Below are positions 53,179 through 61,941 of a DNA stretch of 64,000 nt, one piece after another (positions within the stretch are counted from its first letter, which is position 1; each line of letters opens with the position of its first letter). Where the stretch lies: positions 248,001-312,000 of the forward strand of contig NZ_PXZH01000002.1 in assembly GCF_003950325.1 (NCBI RefSeq), written 5' to 3'. Under the pieces are notes generated by a model. That model searched no databases, was not told the DNA's origin, and saw only the letters and a program-made list of their open reading frames with translations. The translations under genes and the position numbers were made by a program. This DNA comes from Vagococcus humatus. GTDB lineage: Bacteria; Bacillota; Bacilli; Lactobacillales; Vagococcaceae.

Positions 53179-54929
53179 TTAGTTAATTCCTCCTTGGTAA
53201 AAGGTAAATTGGCAGAAAATTGACTGCCTTTATCTGATGTTTCAATGGTGAGCTGAGAATGTTGGCCAAAGAGACTAATCAAGCGTTTATTTAAATTTTC
53301 AACAGCAGAGCCTGTCCCTGTGGAAGACTTGATTTGTTTTTTCCCTAAATCTTGTAGCACATTAGGGGCTATTCCAATCCCGTTATCAGCAACAGATAAA
53401 AACAGCTGATTGTTTTGTTGTTTAGCAGTCACTTGGATGAGATTATGAGATTTACGCCCAACAAAACCATGTTTAATGGCATTTTCTACTAAAGTTTGAA
53501 TAAAAAAGGGTGGGACAAGAGCTTGTAGACAATCCTCATCAATGTCATAAACCATGCGAAACTTGTCAGGAAATCTAGCTTGTTCAATCGAAAGATAAGC
53601 TTCAGTATGTTGGAGTTCTTCTTCTAAGGTCACCAGACTATGCCTGTGACCAGATAAATTAGTCCGAAAATAAGTGCTGAGCTGCAATAATAAGTCTCTA
53701 GCTTGATCTGCATTAATCCGAATTAAGGCAGAAATAGTATTAATGGCATTGAATAAAAAGTGAGGATTAATTTGTGCCTCTAAGGATTTGATTTCTGCAT
53801 CTTTTAAAAGACGTTGATCGATTTCTGTCATCCCTAATTCAATTTGAGTAGAAAAAATATCTCCTAAACCTTTACTTAATTGTTCGTCTACAGAAGTTAA
53901 CAATTTATCATAATCATAGTAAAGTTTAAAGGTTCCTACCACGGTGTCTTTTTTAAATAGCGGAATGACTATGGCAACTTTTAGTGGACAATTAGGATCA
54001 CTACAGCCAATTTCTTCTTTGGAGTGAGCGATATGGATTTTGCCTGTTTGTAACACTTCTTTGGATAAATCAGTAATGATTTCTTTAGTAGGAACATGAT
54101 GATCACTACCTGCTCCAATATGAGCTAAAATACTAGTAGTATCTGTAATGCTAACAGCAGAAACGTGCATATATTGCTGGATGATTTCTGCGGCTTTTTG
54201 AGAAGAATTACGGGTGAGTCCTTGTCTAAAATAAGGCAAGGTTTGATTGGCTAGTTCCAATACATCATGAGTTTGAATTGCTTTAGCAGCTTCTTCTTTA
54301 TTAATAGTAGACGCAATAATTGATAAGAAAATACCTGTTCCTAAAGCATTAGTTAAAATCATAGGAACTGCAATAATCCTGACTAATTCAAGTGCTAAGC
54401 TAGTATTTTGATAAAAAATCAAAATACAGATCATTTGAACAATTTCCATTAACGCTCCAAAAAGACTGCCTTTTAACACGTTTAAGTGCCGAATATCGGA
54501 AAAATAGTGTTTGCCTAAAATACCAGATAATCCCCCAATAATTAAGGAAGAAATAATGTAAGTATAGGCATTCACACCTCCTTGGAATAACCGAACTAGA
54601 CCAGAAATAATCCCAACGCCAATCCCTACCAGAGGTCCTCCAATTAATCCAGAAATCGTAATAGGTAGTACCCTAGTATTGGCAATCGAAGTTCCTGTTG
54701 GCAAGGTTAAAATCAAACTGGTATTTAAAATATTTTTTTCTTCAATTAGAACCCCGGTAAAGTTACTAATAACAGCAAAAATACCAAAAATAATGATGAG
54801 CATCAATTTAGAACGAGTTAAATCTAACTTAGACATGATTTTAGTATAAAAAAAGTTATTCATTAAAATGTTGGCTAATAAAATAATAAGACCAACCCGC
54901 TCTAATAAGGTTAACGTTAAAACAAACAT
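53175..54929 (-). CDS. lytS: LytS-family sensor histidine kinase
   Basis: A 584-residue membrane kinase. A 5TM-LYT domain with about six helices fills residues 1-210 and includes TGTSIANTRVLPITISGLIGG. A GAF-like domain covers about 220-355. The His kinase region has NPHFLFNAINTISALIR with the phosphorylated His, and an ATPase domain with TLVENAIKHGF and DNGIGI. AAGGGGGAA precedes the ATG. Paired with lytT. Confidence 0.94.
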   Translation of the reverse strand: MFVLTLTLLERVGLIILLANILMNNFFYTKIMSKLDLTRSKLMLIIIFGIFAVISNFTGVLIEEKNILNTSLILTLPTGTSIANTRVLPITISGLIGGPLVGIGVGIISGLVRLFQGGVNAYTYIISSLIIGGLSGILGKHYFSDIRHLNVLKGSLFGALMEIVQMICILIFYQNTSLALELVRIIAVPMILTNALGTGIFLSIIASTINKEEAAKAIQTHDVLELANQTLPYFRQGLTRNSSQKAAEIIQQYMHVSAVSITDTTSILAHIGAGSDHHVPTKEIITDLSKEVLQTGKIHIAHSKEEIGCSDPNCPLKVAIVIPLFKKDTVVGTFKLYYDYDKLLTSVDEQLSKGLGDIFSTQIELGMTEIDQRLLKDAEIKSLEAQINPHFLFNAINTISALIRINADQARDLLLQLSTYFRTNLSGHRHSLVTLEEELQHTEAYLSIEQARFPDKFRMVYDIDEDCLQALVPPFFIQTLVENAIKHGFVGRKSHNLIQVTAKQQNNQLFLSVADNGIGIAPNVLQDLGKKQIKSSTGTGSAVENLNKRLISLFGQHSQLTIETSDKGSQFSANLPFTKEELTK

Positions 54930-55029
54930 ACTATTCCCCCTTTCTAATTATCATACAAAAGATTAAGTAAAAACGCATCTAACTTAGTTTGTTTACGGTT
55001 TCAATTAATAGTAAGTGACAAAGGAAAAA

Positions 55030-55062
55030 AAGCATTTCGTCAATGAATATAAGCATTTCATC
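55030..55062. promoter_or_regulatory. Direct-repeat LytTR-type activator site before lrgA
   Basis: AAGCATTTCGTC (55030-55041) and AAGCATTTCATC (55051-55062) repeat with a 21-base period, two helical turns, as LytTR dimers require. A -10-like TATAGT (55099-55104) without a clear -35 lies downstream. Confidence 0.6.
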
Positions 55063-55150
55063 TAAAAAGCCACTGAAAAAGATAAAAATTAGCTAAGATA
55101 TAGTCATGGAAAGACAATCAGATGATGATGTTAATTAGGAGGGATTTACC

Positions 55151-55588
55151 ATGAAAAAATATTCAATCATGTATCAAGGAACACTGATTATGGCTATTGT
55201 TTTTATCTCGAAGATAATTGAAATGATATTAGCTACTTATCACATAACAGCCCCTGCTTCAGTTGTTGGTTTAGTTATTTTGTTTATAGGTTTAACTAGC
55301 GAAAAGATTAAATTAGAACAAGTAGAAGATGTAGGGAATGCCTTGGTAAATAATATTGGTTTGTTTTTTGTGCCAGCTGGTATAAAAGTGGTTAACTCAT
55401 TAGATATTTTAAAAACAGCACCAGTCTTAATTTTAGGTTTAATTCTGTTGTCTACAGTGATGTTATTAGCCTTTACAGGGTTATTCACTCAAGGGTTAAT
55501 GAAAACGGCTCGTCGTAGAGAAACTGAAAAAAAAGAACCAGTATTACATGGTTCTGTTACAACAAAAAATCATCTAAAGGAGGCGTAG
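55151..55588 (+). CDS. lrgA: CidA/LrgA-family membrane protein
   Basis: A 145-residue protein with four hydrophobic helices and the holin-like family motif ATYHITAPASVVGLVILF. The C-terminus is charged. LrgA with LrgB was first described as antiholin-like, and in Bacillus and Streptococcus the pair acts in pyruvate transport. AGGAGGG precedes the ATG; lrgB follows after three bases. Confidence 0.92.
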   Translation: MKKYSIMYQGTLIMAIVFISKIIEMILATYHITAPASVVGLVILFIGLTSEKIKLEQVEDVGNALVNNIGLFFVPAGIKVVNSLDILKTAPVLILGLILLSTVMLLAFTGLFTQGLMKTARRRETEKKEPVLHGSVTTKNHLKEA

Positions 55589-55591
55589 AAA

Positions 55592-56302
55592 ATGTGGGAA
55601 ACATTTATAAGTATGTGTAAAAGTACACCGTTATTTGGTGTCTTGCTCTCTGTAGGAAGTTTTTATTTAGGACAATTTCTTTTTAAAAAATCTCACGGAT
55701 TCTTTTTATTCGCTCCTCTTTTTGTAGCAATGATTAGTGGTATTATTTTTTTAGTCACTACAGGTATTAGTTTTGAGGAATACAATAAAGGCGGACAAGT
55801 TATTAGTTTCTTCTTAGATCCTGCTACTGTTTGTTTTGCAATTCCCCTTTATAAACGCCGGGATGTGCTAAAAAAATATTGGGTACAAATTTTAGGAGGA
55901 TTAACGCTAGGATCGATTGCCTCTATTTTAGGGATTTATGCTGTAGCTAAATTCTTTCATTTAAGTGATACAGTCATTGCTTCAATGTTACCTCAAGCAG
56001 CTACGACAGCTATTGCTATGCCAGCAGCTGAAAGCGTTGGTGGTAACGGGGCGATTACTTCTCTAGCTTGTATATTAAATGCAGTCATTATTTATGCTTT
56101 AGGAAAACCTTTAGTGAAAATGTTTAAGTTAACTGATCCAGTAGCTAAAGGTATAGGACTTGGAACGGCGGGACATTCTTTAGGAGTATCTACTGCTCAA
56201 GATATGGGCGAAGTAGAGGCTTCGATGGCAAGTATTGCTTTAGTTGTAGTAGGGATTATTGTAGTGATAATTCTTCCTATATTAAGCGCTTTCTTATTTT
56301 AG
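55592..56302 (+). CDS. lrgB: LrgB-family membrane protein
   Basis: A 236-residue polytopic partner of LrgA. SVGGNGAITSLACILNAVI and GTAGHSLGVSTAQDMGEVEASMASIAL are diagnostic. AAAGGAGG precedes the ATG. The pyruvate formate-lyase gene lies 112 bases downstream, which suits a role in pyruvate uptake. Confidence 0.94.
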   Translation: MWETFISMCKSTPLFGVLLSVGSFYLGQFLFKKSHGFFLFAPLFVAMISGIIFLVTTGISFEEYNKGGQVISFFLDPATVCFAIPLYKRRDVLKKYWVQILGGLTLGSIASILGIYAVAKFFHLSDTVIASMLPQAATTAIAMPAAESVGGNGAITSLACILNAVIIYALGKPLVKMFKLTDPVAKGIGLGTAGHSLGVSTAQDMGEVEASMASIALVVVGIIVVIILPILSAFLF

Positions 56303-56344
56303 AATAATTTTAATAAATTGTAATCATTTAGTTATAGCTATTTT

Positions 56345-56370
56345 AGCTTTTATCGTTTACAATAAAAGCT
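56345..56370. promoter_or_regulatory. Palindrome upstream of pflB
   Basis: AGCTTTTAT and ATAAAAGCT form a perfect nine-base inverted repeat around an eight-base loop. No T-run follows, so an operator or leader hairpin is more likely than a terminator. It does not match a Rex site. Confidence 0.45.
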
Positions 56371-56414
56371 CAAATTATAAAAATACTATCTTTTATGACA
56401 TGGAGGAAAAATGA

Positions 56415-58661
56415 ATGAATGCTTGGCAAGGATTTAAAGGCGACCACTGGAAAAGTAGCATCGATGTAAGAGACTTTATTCAACATAACTATACAGAATA
56501 TCAAGGGGATGATTCTTTCTTAGAACCAATCGCTCCAAGTACAGATAAATTATGGACTAAACTACAAGAACTATTTGAAGTACAACACCAAAAAAATGGT
56601 GTCTATGATATGGATGTTGATATTCCAGCTACGATTACCTCTCACCAACCAGGTTACTTAATTCAAACAGAAGAAAAAATTGTTGGACTACAAACTGATG
56701 TGCCATTAAAACAAGCCTTCATGCCATTTGGCGGCATCAAAATGGCCCAAAATGCCTTAACATCAAATGGTTATGAAACAAACGAAGAGATGAGTAAAAT
56801 TTTTACGGATTTTCGTAAAACTCACAACCAAGGAGTATTTGACGCTTACACACCAGAAATGCGTCTAGCTCGTAAAAACAAAATCATTACAGGTCTTCCT
56901 GATGCTTATGGACGCGGCCGAATTATTGGAGATTATCGCCGGATTGCTTTATACGGTATTGACTTTTTAATGGAACAAAAGAAAAAAGATCATGCATTAA
57001 CTGGTTATAAAGAAATGAATGACGATGTGATTCGTTTACGGGAAGAAATTTCTGAACAGTACCGAGCATTAGCAGATATGAAAGAAATGGCAGCTTCTTA
57101 TGGCTTTGATATTTCAAAACCAGCAGCTAACGCCAGTGAAGCCATTCAATGGACTTACTTTGGTTATTTAGCAGCAATTAAATCTCAAAACGGTGCAGCC
57201 ATGTCAATTGGACGTATCTCAGCATTTTTGGATATTTATATCCAACGTGATTTAGACAATGGTGTCATTACCGAGTTTGAGGCACAAGAGTTGATTGATC
57301 ATTTGATTATGAAACTACGTATGGTTAAATTTGCAAGAACACCTGAGTATAATCAGCTGTTTTCAGGTTATCCAATTTGGGCAACTTTATCTATTGCTGG
57401 TATGGGATTAGATGGACGTTCTCTTGTTACTAAAAATGATTTCCGTATTTTACACACCTTAACTAACATGGGACCTTCACCAGAACCTAACTTAACTGTG
57501 TTATATTCTTCTCATTTACCAGAAGGATTTAGAACTTATTCAGCTAAAATTGCGAAAGAAAGTTCTTCTATCCAGTTTGAAAACGATGATTTATTACGTG
57601 CTAACTGGGGTTCAGATGATTGTGGAATTGCTTGTTGTGTCTCTGCTACTGTTATCGGAAAAGATATGCAATTTTTCGGTGCTCGTGCTAACTTAGCTAA
57701 AGCTGTTTTATATGCGATTAACGGTGGAGTAGATGAAAAAACTAAAATGCAAGTTGCTCCTAATTTCCGTCCAATGACAGGAGATACTCTTGATTTTGAA
57801 GACTTTATGTCAAAATATACTGATATCTTAGATTGGTTAGCTGAACTGTATGTAAATACTTTAAACATTATCCACTATATGCATGATAAATATGCTTATG
57901 AAGCTCCACAACTTGCGTTAATGGATAGCGATTTAAGAAGAACGTTTGCAACAGGAATTGCTGGAATTTCACATGCAACAGATAGTATTATGGCTATTAA
58001 ACACGGTAATGTTAAAGTTATTCGTGATGAAGATGGTATGGCGATTGATTATGTACCAGCTAATGAGTTCCCAACTTATGGAAATGATCAAAAAGAAGCA
58101 GATGATATGGCTAATTGGATTTTAACTTACTTTATGAATCAAATTAAACGTCATCATACTTACCGTAATTCAACACCAACTACATCTCTATTAACAATTA
58201 CATCAAATGTGGTGTACGGAAAAGCAACAGGAAACACTCCAGATGGTCGTCGTGCAGGAAAACCTTTAGCACCAGGAGCTAACCCAAGTTACCGAGATGG
58301 TAAATTCTTAGGAGAAAAACATGGCTTACTTGCTTCTTTAAATTCAACAGCTCGTCTGGACTATACTCATGCGTTAGATGGTATTTCTAATACCCAAACA
58401 ATCAATCCAAATGGTTTAGGAAAAGATGATGAAACACGTATTAATAACTTACGCAATGTTTTAGATGGCTATTTTGATAAAGGTGGTTACCATATCAATG
58501 TCAACGTCTTTACTAACGAGTTATTGTTAGATGCACAAAAACATCCTGAAAAATATCCAAACTTAACAATTCGGGTATCAGGATATGCGGTTAAATTTAG
58601 AGATTTAACACCTGAACAACAAGCAGATGTTATCTCTAGAACATCTCATGACTTCATGTAA
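56415..58661 (+). CDS. pflB: Pyruvate formate-lyase
   Basis: An oxygen-sensitive glycyl-radical enzyme that turns pyruvate and CoA into acetyl-CoA and formate. It has 748 residues. The Cys pair is Cys407-Cys408 in [13 protein letters not shown], and the radical Gly723 is in [17 protein letters not shown] near the C-terminus. [20 protein letters not shown] and [13 protein letters not shown] are typical. The activating enzyme gene pflA, usually next door, is not in the window. Confidence 0.97.
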   Translation: MNAWQGFKGDHWKSSIDVRDFIQHNYTEYQGDDSFLEPIAPSTDKLWTKLQELFEVQHQKNGVYDMDVDIPATITSHQPGYLIQTEEKIVGLQTDVPLKQAFMPFGGIKMAQNALTSNGYETNEEMSKIFTDFRKTHNQGVFDAYTPEMRLARKNKIITGLPDAYGRGRIIGDYRRIALYGIDFLMEQKKKDHALTGYKEMNDDVIRLREEISEQYRALADMKEMAASYGFDISKPAANASEAIQWTYFGYLAAIKSQNGAAMSIGRISAFLDIYIQRDLDNGVITEFEAQELIDHLIMKLRMVKFARTPEYNQLFSGYPIWATLSIAGMGLDGRSLVTKNDFRILHTLTNMGPSPEPNLTVLYSSHLPEGFRTYSAKIAKESSSIQFENDDLLRANWGSDDCGIACCVSATVIGKDMQFFGARANLAKAVLYAINGGVDEKTKMQVAPNFRPMTGDTLDFEDFMSKYTDILDWLAELYVNTLNIIHYMHDKYAYEAPQLALMDSDLRRTFATGIAGISHATDSIMAIKHGNVKVIRDEDGMAIDYVPANEFPTYGNDQKEADDMANWILTYFMNQIKRHHTYRNSTPTTSLLTITSNVVYGKATGNTPDGRRAGKPLAPGANPSYRDGKFLGEKHGLLASLNSTARLDYTHALDGISNTQTINPNGLGKDDETRINNLRNVLDGYFDKGGYHINVNVFTNELLLDAQKHPEKYPNLTIRVSGYAVKFRDLTPEQQADVISRTSHDFM

Positions 58662-58687
58662 GTCTTATAAATTAGGATAAATTGTAA

Positions 58688-58728
58688 AACAAGCTAGTTC
58701 TAATATAGAACTAGCTTGTTTTTTTTAA
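58688..58728 (+). terminator. Rho-independent terminator of pflB
   Basis: Perfect 13-base arms AACAAGCTAGTTC and GAACTAGCTTGTT with a T-run. Confidence 0.93.
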
Positions 58729-58830
58729 TCGATCTAAAAAACTTACTAAAAATAAGATAAAACTCTTTACTTATTAAAAGTAAGTATATATAATAAGTCT
58801 ATCAAATGATAAACAAAGGAAGGGATTAAT

Positions 58831-59430
58831 ATGACATCTCAATTTTTAACAGCATTAAAAAAACGTCGGTCTATTTATGATTTAGGAGATAAATTAAGTA
58901 TTAACCAACAGGACTTAGTAACATTAGTAAAAGAAGTAGTAAAGGAAAGTCCATCAGCTTTTAACTCTCAAACTCAGCGAGTAGTTTTTCTTTTTGGAGA
59001 TGCTCACAAGAAGTTATGGGAAATAACAGAAGCTGCTTTAAAACCATTAACACCACCAGAAGCTTTCTCTGGAACCCAAGCTAAATTAGCTAGTTTTGCT
59101 AAAGGCTACGGAACATTATTGTTTTTTGAAGATCAAGCTGTTGTTACACACTTACAAGAACAATTTCCGCTATATGCAGCTAATTTTCCTATTTGGTCAG
59201 AACAAGCTAGTGGGTTAACTCAAGCGAATGTTTGGACTGCTTTAGCTGAGCAAAATATAGGTGCTAATTTGCAACACTATAACCCAGTGATTGATGAACA
59301 AGTCGCAGCTCAGTGGAATATACCAAAAGAGTGGCAATTACGAGCACAAATGGTAGTTGGGTCAATCGAATCTCTTCCTGGAGAAAAAGAATATATGGAT
59401 GATACGACTCGTTTTTTAAGTTTTGACTAA
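58831..59430 (+). CDS. Nitroreductase-family oxidoreductase
   Basis: A 199-residue FMN-dependent protein of the fatty-acid repression (Frm2-like) type. KKRRSIYDLGDKL is the flavin-phosphate motif; SPSAFNSQTQR-like SPSAFNSQTQRVVFLFG and the C-terminal NIPKEWQLRAQMVVG are family hallmarks. It would reduce quinones or nitro compounds. GGAAGGG precedes the ATG. Monocistronic. Confidence 0.9.
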   Translation: MTSQFLTALKKRRSIYDLGDKLSINQQDLVTLVKEVVKESPSAFNSQTQRVVFLFGDAHKKLWEITEAALKPLTPPEAFSGTQAKLASFAKGYGTLLFFEDQAVVTHLQEQFPLYAANFPIWSEQASGLTQANVWTALAEQNIGANLQHYNPVIDEQVAAQWNIPKEWQLRAQMVVGSIESLPGEKEYMDDTTRFLSFD

Positions 59431-59451
59431 GGTACATATTTAGATGAAGTG

Positions 59452-59497
59452 AAAAAAGTCTTGCTGAATAAGAAAAACTTATTCAGCAAGACTTTTT
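59452..59497. terminator. Bidirectional terminator
   Basis: Twenty-base perfect arms (59453-59472 with 59478-59497) with A-rich and T-rich ends, between the convergent nitroreductase and dipeptidase genes. Confidence 0.94.
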
Positions 59498-59505
59498 AGC
59501 ATTAA

Positions 59506-60921
59506 TTACAAGTTAACATCGATATTAAAAGTTAATTTAGATAAATCAATACTATGTTGTACTAATTCTCCAATAAAATGCAAGGTTTTCTTTTCCATTT
59601 TATCAACGATAACTTGATTTTGTTCAGTTAAATAATGTGTTAACTGATCATTAGTTAATGTTTGAGCCTGCTCATCTGTTTCTTGGATGAAGCGATGTAA
59701 TTCTTCCCGGCAATCTTTGAGATAATCAATGTCAGATTGGATTAACTCGCTATAATGCCCTTCAACTAAGGCTGTAACTGTTCGGTACATCCAATAAGCA
59801 TCTGTGATTTGCCAATGTAAATGAGTATGACTAAAACTTGAATGGACTTGATTGATATTTCCATAAAAAGGTAAGTAAGGCGTATAACTAGGCACTCCTA
59901 CCGATAACCACATTATCGGAGCTAAATCATCAGGAACATGATTTCTTACTTGCATAACATGAGAGTTTTGCGTTCTATTTAAGGAGATAGGACGGAATAA
60001 TTTTTTCTCTTTTTCTGTGCCATAGCCATAAGGATCGTAGACCGTTTCATTGTAATGAGAACTTAAAATATATTGTACATCTTCTAAACTAATTTTTTTA
60101 GTTGGTTTTCTCAAGAAGGGTAGTTCACTAGACATAGGGTCTTGCTCCACGCTAGGTGTGAGATATTTTTGACCAAACCAAACACGGGGAGTGTTATAGT
60201 GCCGATCTTTTTGTGTGTCCGTTCCAAAAATTCGGCGGAAATTCCATCCATTAAAATCAGGATTTAACTGATAGGTTTCTACAAATTCTTGAATTCCTTC
60301 TGACCACATGTAGTTAGTCGGATCATTAAAATCAATTTGTTGTTGAGCTACTTGATTAGCAATCACTGCATAAGAATCATCTGGAATTCGTTGGGCTACC
60401 CAATGATGGCCTGTAACGATTTCCATATACCAAACTTCCTCTTTGTCGCTAAAAATTACCCCATTGCCTTCAGCAGAACCTAAGTCATGAACTAATTTAC
60501 CTAAATATTCTACTCCATGGCGAGCTGAATGGATGTAGGGTAACACAAGTAGCATAATCGAATCTTCAGCAATGCCGTTTGAAATCAGTGGATCATGAGC
60601 TAATACACGCTCATTAGCATAAACACTTTCTGTTGCACTCATGCCAACATTTTTTTCATTAAAGCCTGATTCTCCGAAAAAGCCTTCTTTTTCAATCTCC
60701 ACATTAGGGACGATTTGATATCGGTAGCCATTTTCAGGTAAAGTAGTAGTGAGTCCGTTTAGATTGGAAACATAATGAGTATCCGTTAGGGTTTCAGCAG
60801 GTTGAATAAAGAAACGTTGAGGATTATAGGGTAAGAAAGTATCGTCATTTCTTGCCATAATAGTTGAACCGTCAATGGTAGCATTTTTCCCAACTAAGAC
60901 AGTTGTACAAGCTTTTAGCAT
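59506..60921 (-). CDS. pepD: C69-family dipeptidase
   Basis: A 471-residue N-terminal-nucleophile hydrolase. The start MLKACTTVLVGKNATIDGS carries the catalytic Cys5 and RNDD the nearby conserved residues. Cleavage of the short propeptide would expose the Cys. Related PepD enzymes hydrolyse a broad set of dipeptides in lactic acid bacteria. The ATG at 60921 is chosen because AAGGAGTG lies 6 bases upstream; a GTG at 60930 falls in that site. Confidence 0.93.
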   Translation of the reverse strand: MLKACTTVLVGKNATIDGSTIMARNDDTFLPYNPQRFFIQPAETLTDTHYVSNLNGLTTTLPENGYRYQIVPNVEIEKEGFFGESGFNEKNVGMSATESVYANERVLAHDPLISNGIAEDSIMLLVLPYIHSARHGVEYLGKLVHDLGSAEGNGVIFSDKEEVWYMEIVTGHHWVAQRIPDDSYAVIANQVAQQQIDFNDPTNYMWSEGIQEFVETYQLNPDFNGWNFRRIFGTDTQKDRHYNTPRVWFGQKYLTPSVEQDPMSSELPFLRKPTKKISLEDVQYILSSHYNETVYDPYGYGTEKEKKLFRPISLNRTQNSHVMQVRNHVPDDLAPIMWLSVGVPSYTPYLPFYGNINQVHSSFSHTHLHWQITDAYWMYRTVTALVEGHYSELIQSDIDYLKDCREELHRFIQETDEQAQTLTNDQLTHYLTEQNQVIVDKMEKKTLHFIGELVQHSIDLSKLTFNIDVNL

Positions 60922-61103
60922 ATAAAACACTCCTTTTTATTGGTTCTGGCAATAAATTTTGTCAGATAGCCTAACTTTATGATACTCCCTTTTATGAACA
61001 GGTTCAATGGCAAACAATTTTACGTAAAACATCATACTAAATTAATTTATTTATAAAAAAGCTATGCTATGATAGAAAAAATAGAATGGAATTAGGTGGT
61101 AAA

Positions 61104-61856
61104 ATGGAAAAACTAGTCAATTTTAGAGATTTAGGTGGCATTTATACAGGGGATAATCAACAAGTTAAAACAGGTAAATTATTTAGAAGCGGAGAACCGG
61201 TTCAGTTATCCGAAGAGGAAAAGAAACGGATTACTGAAACTTATCATATTGAGCGAATTTTTGATTTTAGAAGTGAGGGAGAAATTAATCAACGGCCTAA
61301 TGATTTTTCTAAGCAATTAAGCTACATTCCTATTGATTTATTTCGTGATAATCAAGAGATTACCTCAAGCTTTTCTCAGTTAATGGCTCATGCTGACTTG
61401 GCTGAAGAGTATATGCTGCGGATTTATGAAGAGTTAGTCTTGTTGCCTAGTGCTAAAAAAGGTTATCAAGAATTTTTTGAAGGTTTAGTGGATACCCAAC
61501 AGGTAAGTTTATTCCACTGTTTTGCTGGGAAAGACCGAACTGGTGTAGCGGCAGCTTTGTTTTTTAGTTTTTTAGATGTTTCTAAAGAAGATATTTACCG
61601 AGATTATTTAAAAACTAATCAAGATAGAAGAGAAGCTAATGAACTGATTTTAAAAGAAACTAAGGAGCAAGATCAAGTCAATGAGGAACAACTTAAAAGT
61701 TTAGAAACGATGTTGTATGTGAAACCTAATTATTTAGATCATATGTTTACCACAGTCAAGGAGCATTACGGAAGTGTATTAGGATTTGCCAAAGAGGGAC
61801 TTAACTTGCCTCATAGCTTTTTTGAGGAATTACGTTATAAATATTTAGATAGATAA
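61104..61856 (+). CDS. Tyrosine-protein phosphatase (DSP/PtpB-like)
   Basis: A 250-residue phosphatase. NFRDLGGIYTGDNQQVKTG is the family N-terminus, and the P-loop HCFAGKDRTGVAA holds Cys139 and Arg145. The GKDR P-loop is that of the Y_phosphatase3 class, which acts on phosphotyrosine and phosphoinositides. ATG at 61104 (AGGTGG before it) is preferred to ATG at 61086. Its substrate here is unknown. Confidence 0.9.
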   Translation: MEKLVNFRDLGGIYTGDNQQVKTGKLFRSGEPVQLSEEEKKRITETYHIERIFDFRSEGEINQRPNDFSKQLSYIPIDLFRDNQEITSSFSQLMAHADLAEEYMLRIYEELVLLPSAKKGYQEFFEGLVDTQQVSLFHCFAGKDRTGVAAALFFSFLDVSKEDIYRDYLKTNQDRREANELILKETKEQDQVNEEQLKSLETMLYVKPNYLDHMFTTVKEHYGSVLGFAKEGLNLPHSFFEELRYKYLDR

Positions 61857-61865
61857 AAATAAAAT

Positions 61866-61906
61866 AGTGAGCTTCCAAAGTTATAATTGGAAGCTCACTT
61901 TCTTTT
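61866..61906. terminator. Terminator between convergent genes
   Basis: Perfect arms AGTGAGCTTCCAA and TTGGAAGCTCACT with TTTCTTTTT on the plus strand. Ends the phosphatase gene and probably also hutU. Confidence 0.9.
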
Positions 61907-61941
61907 TATCTATCTTTTTGACAAGATAGGTTTATTTTCTA

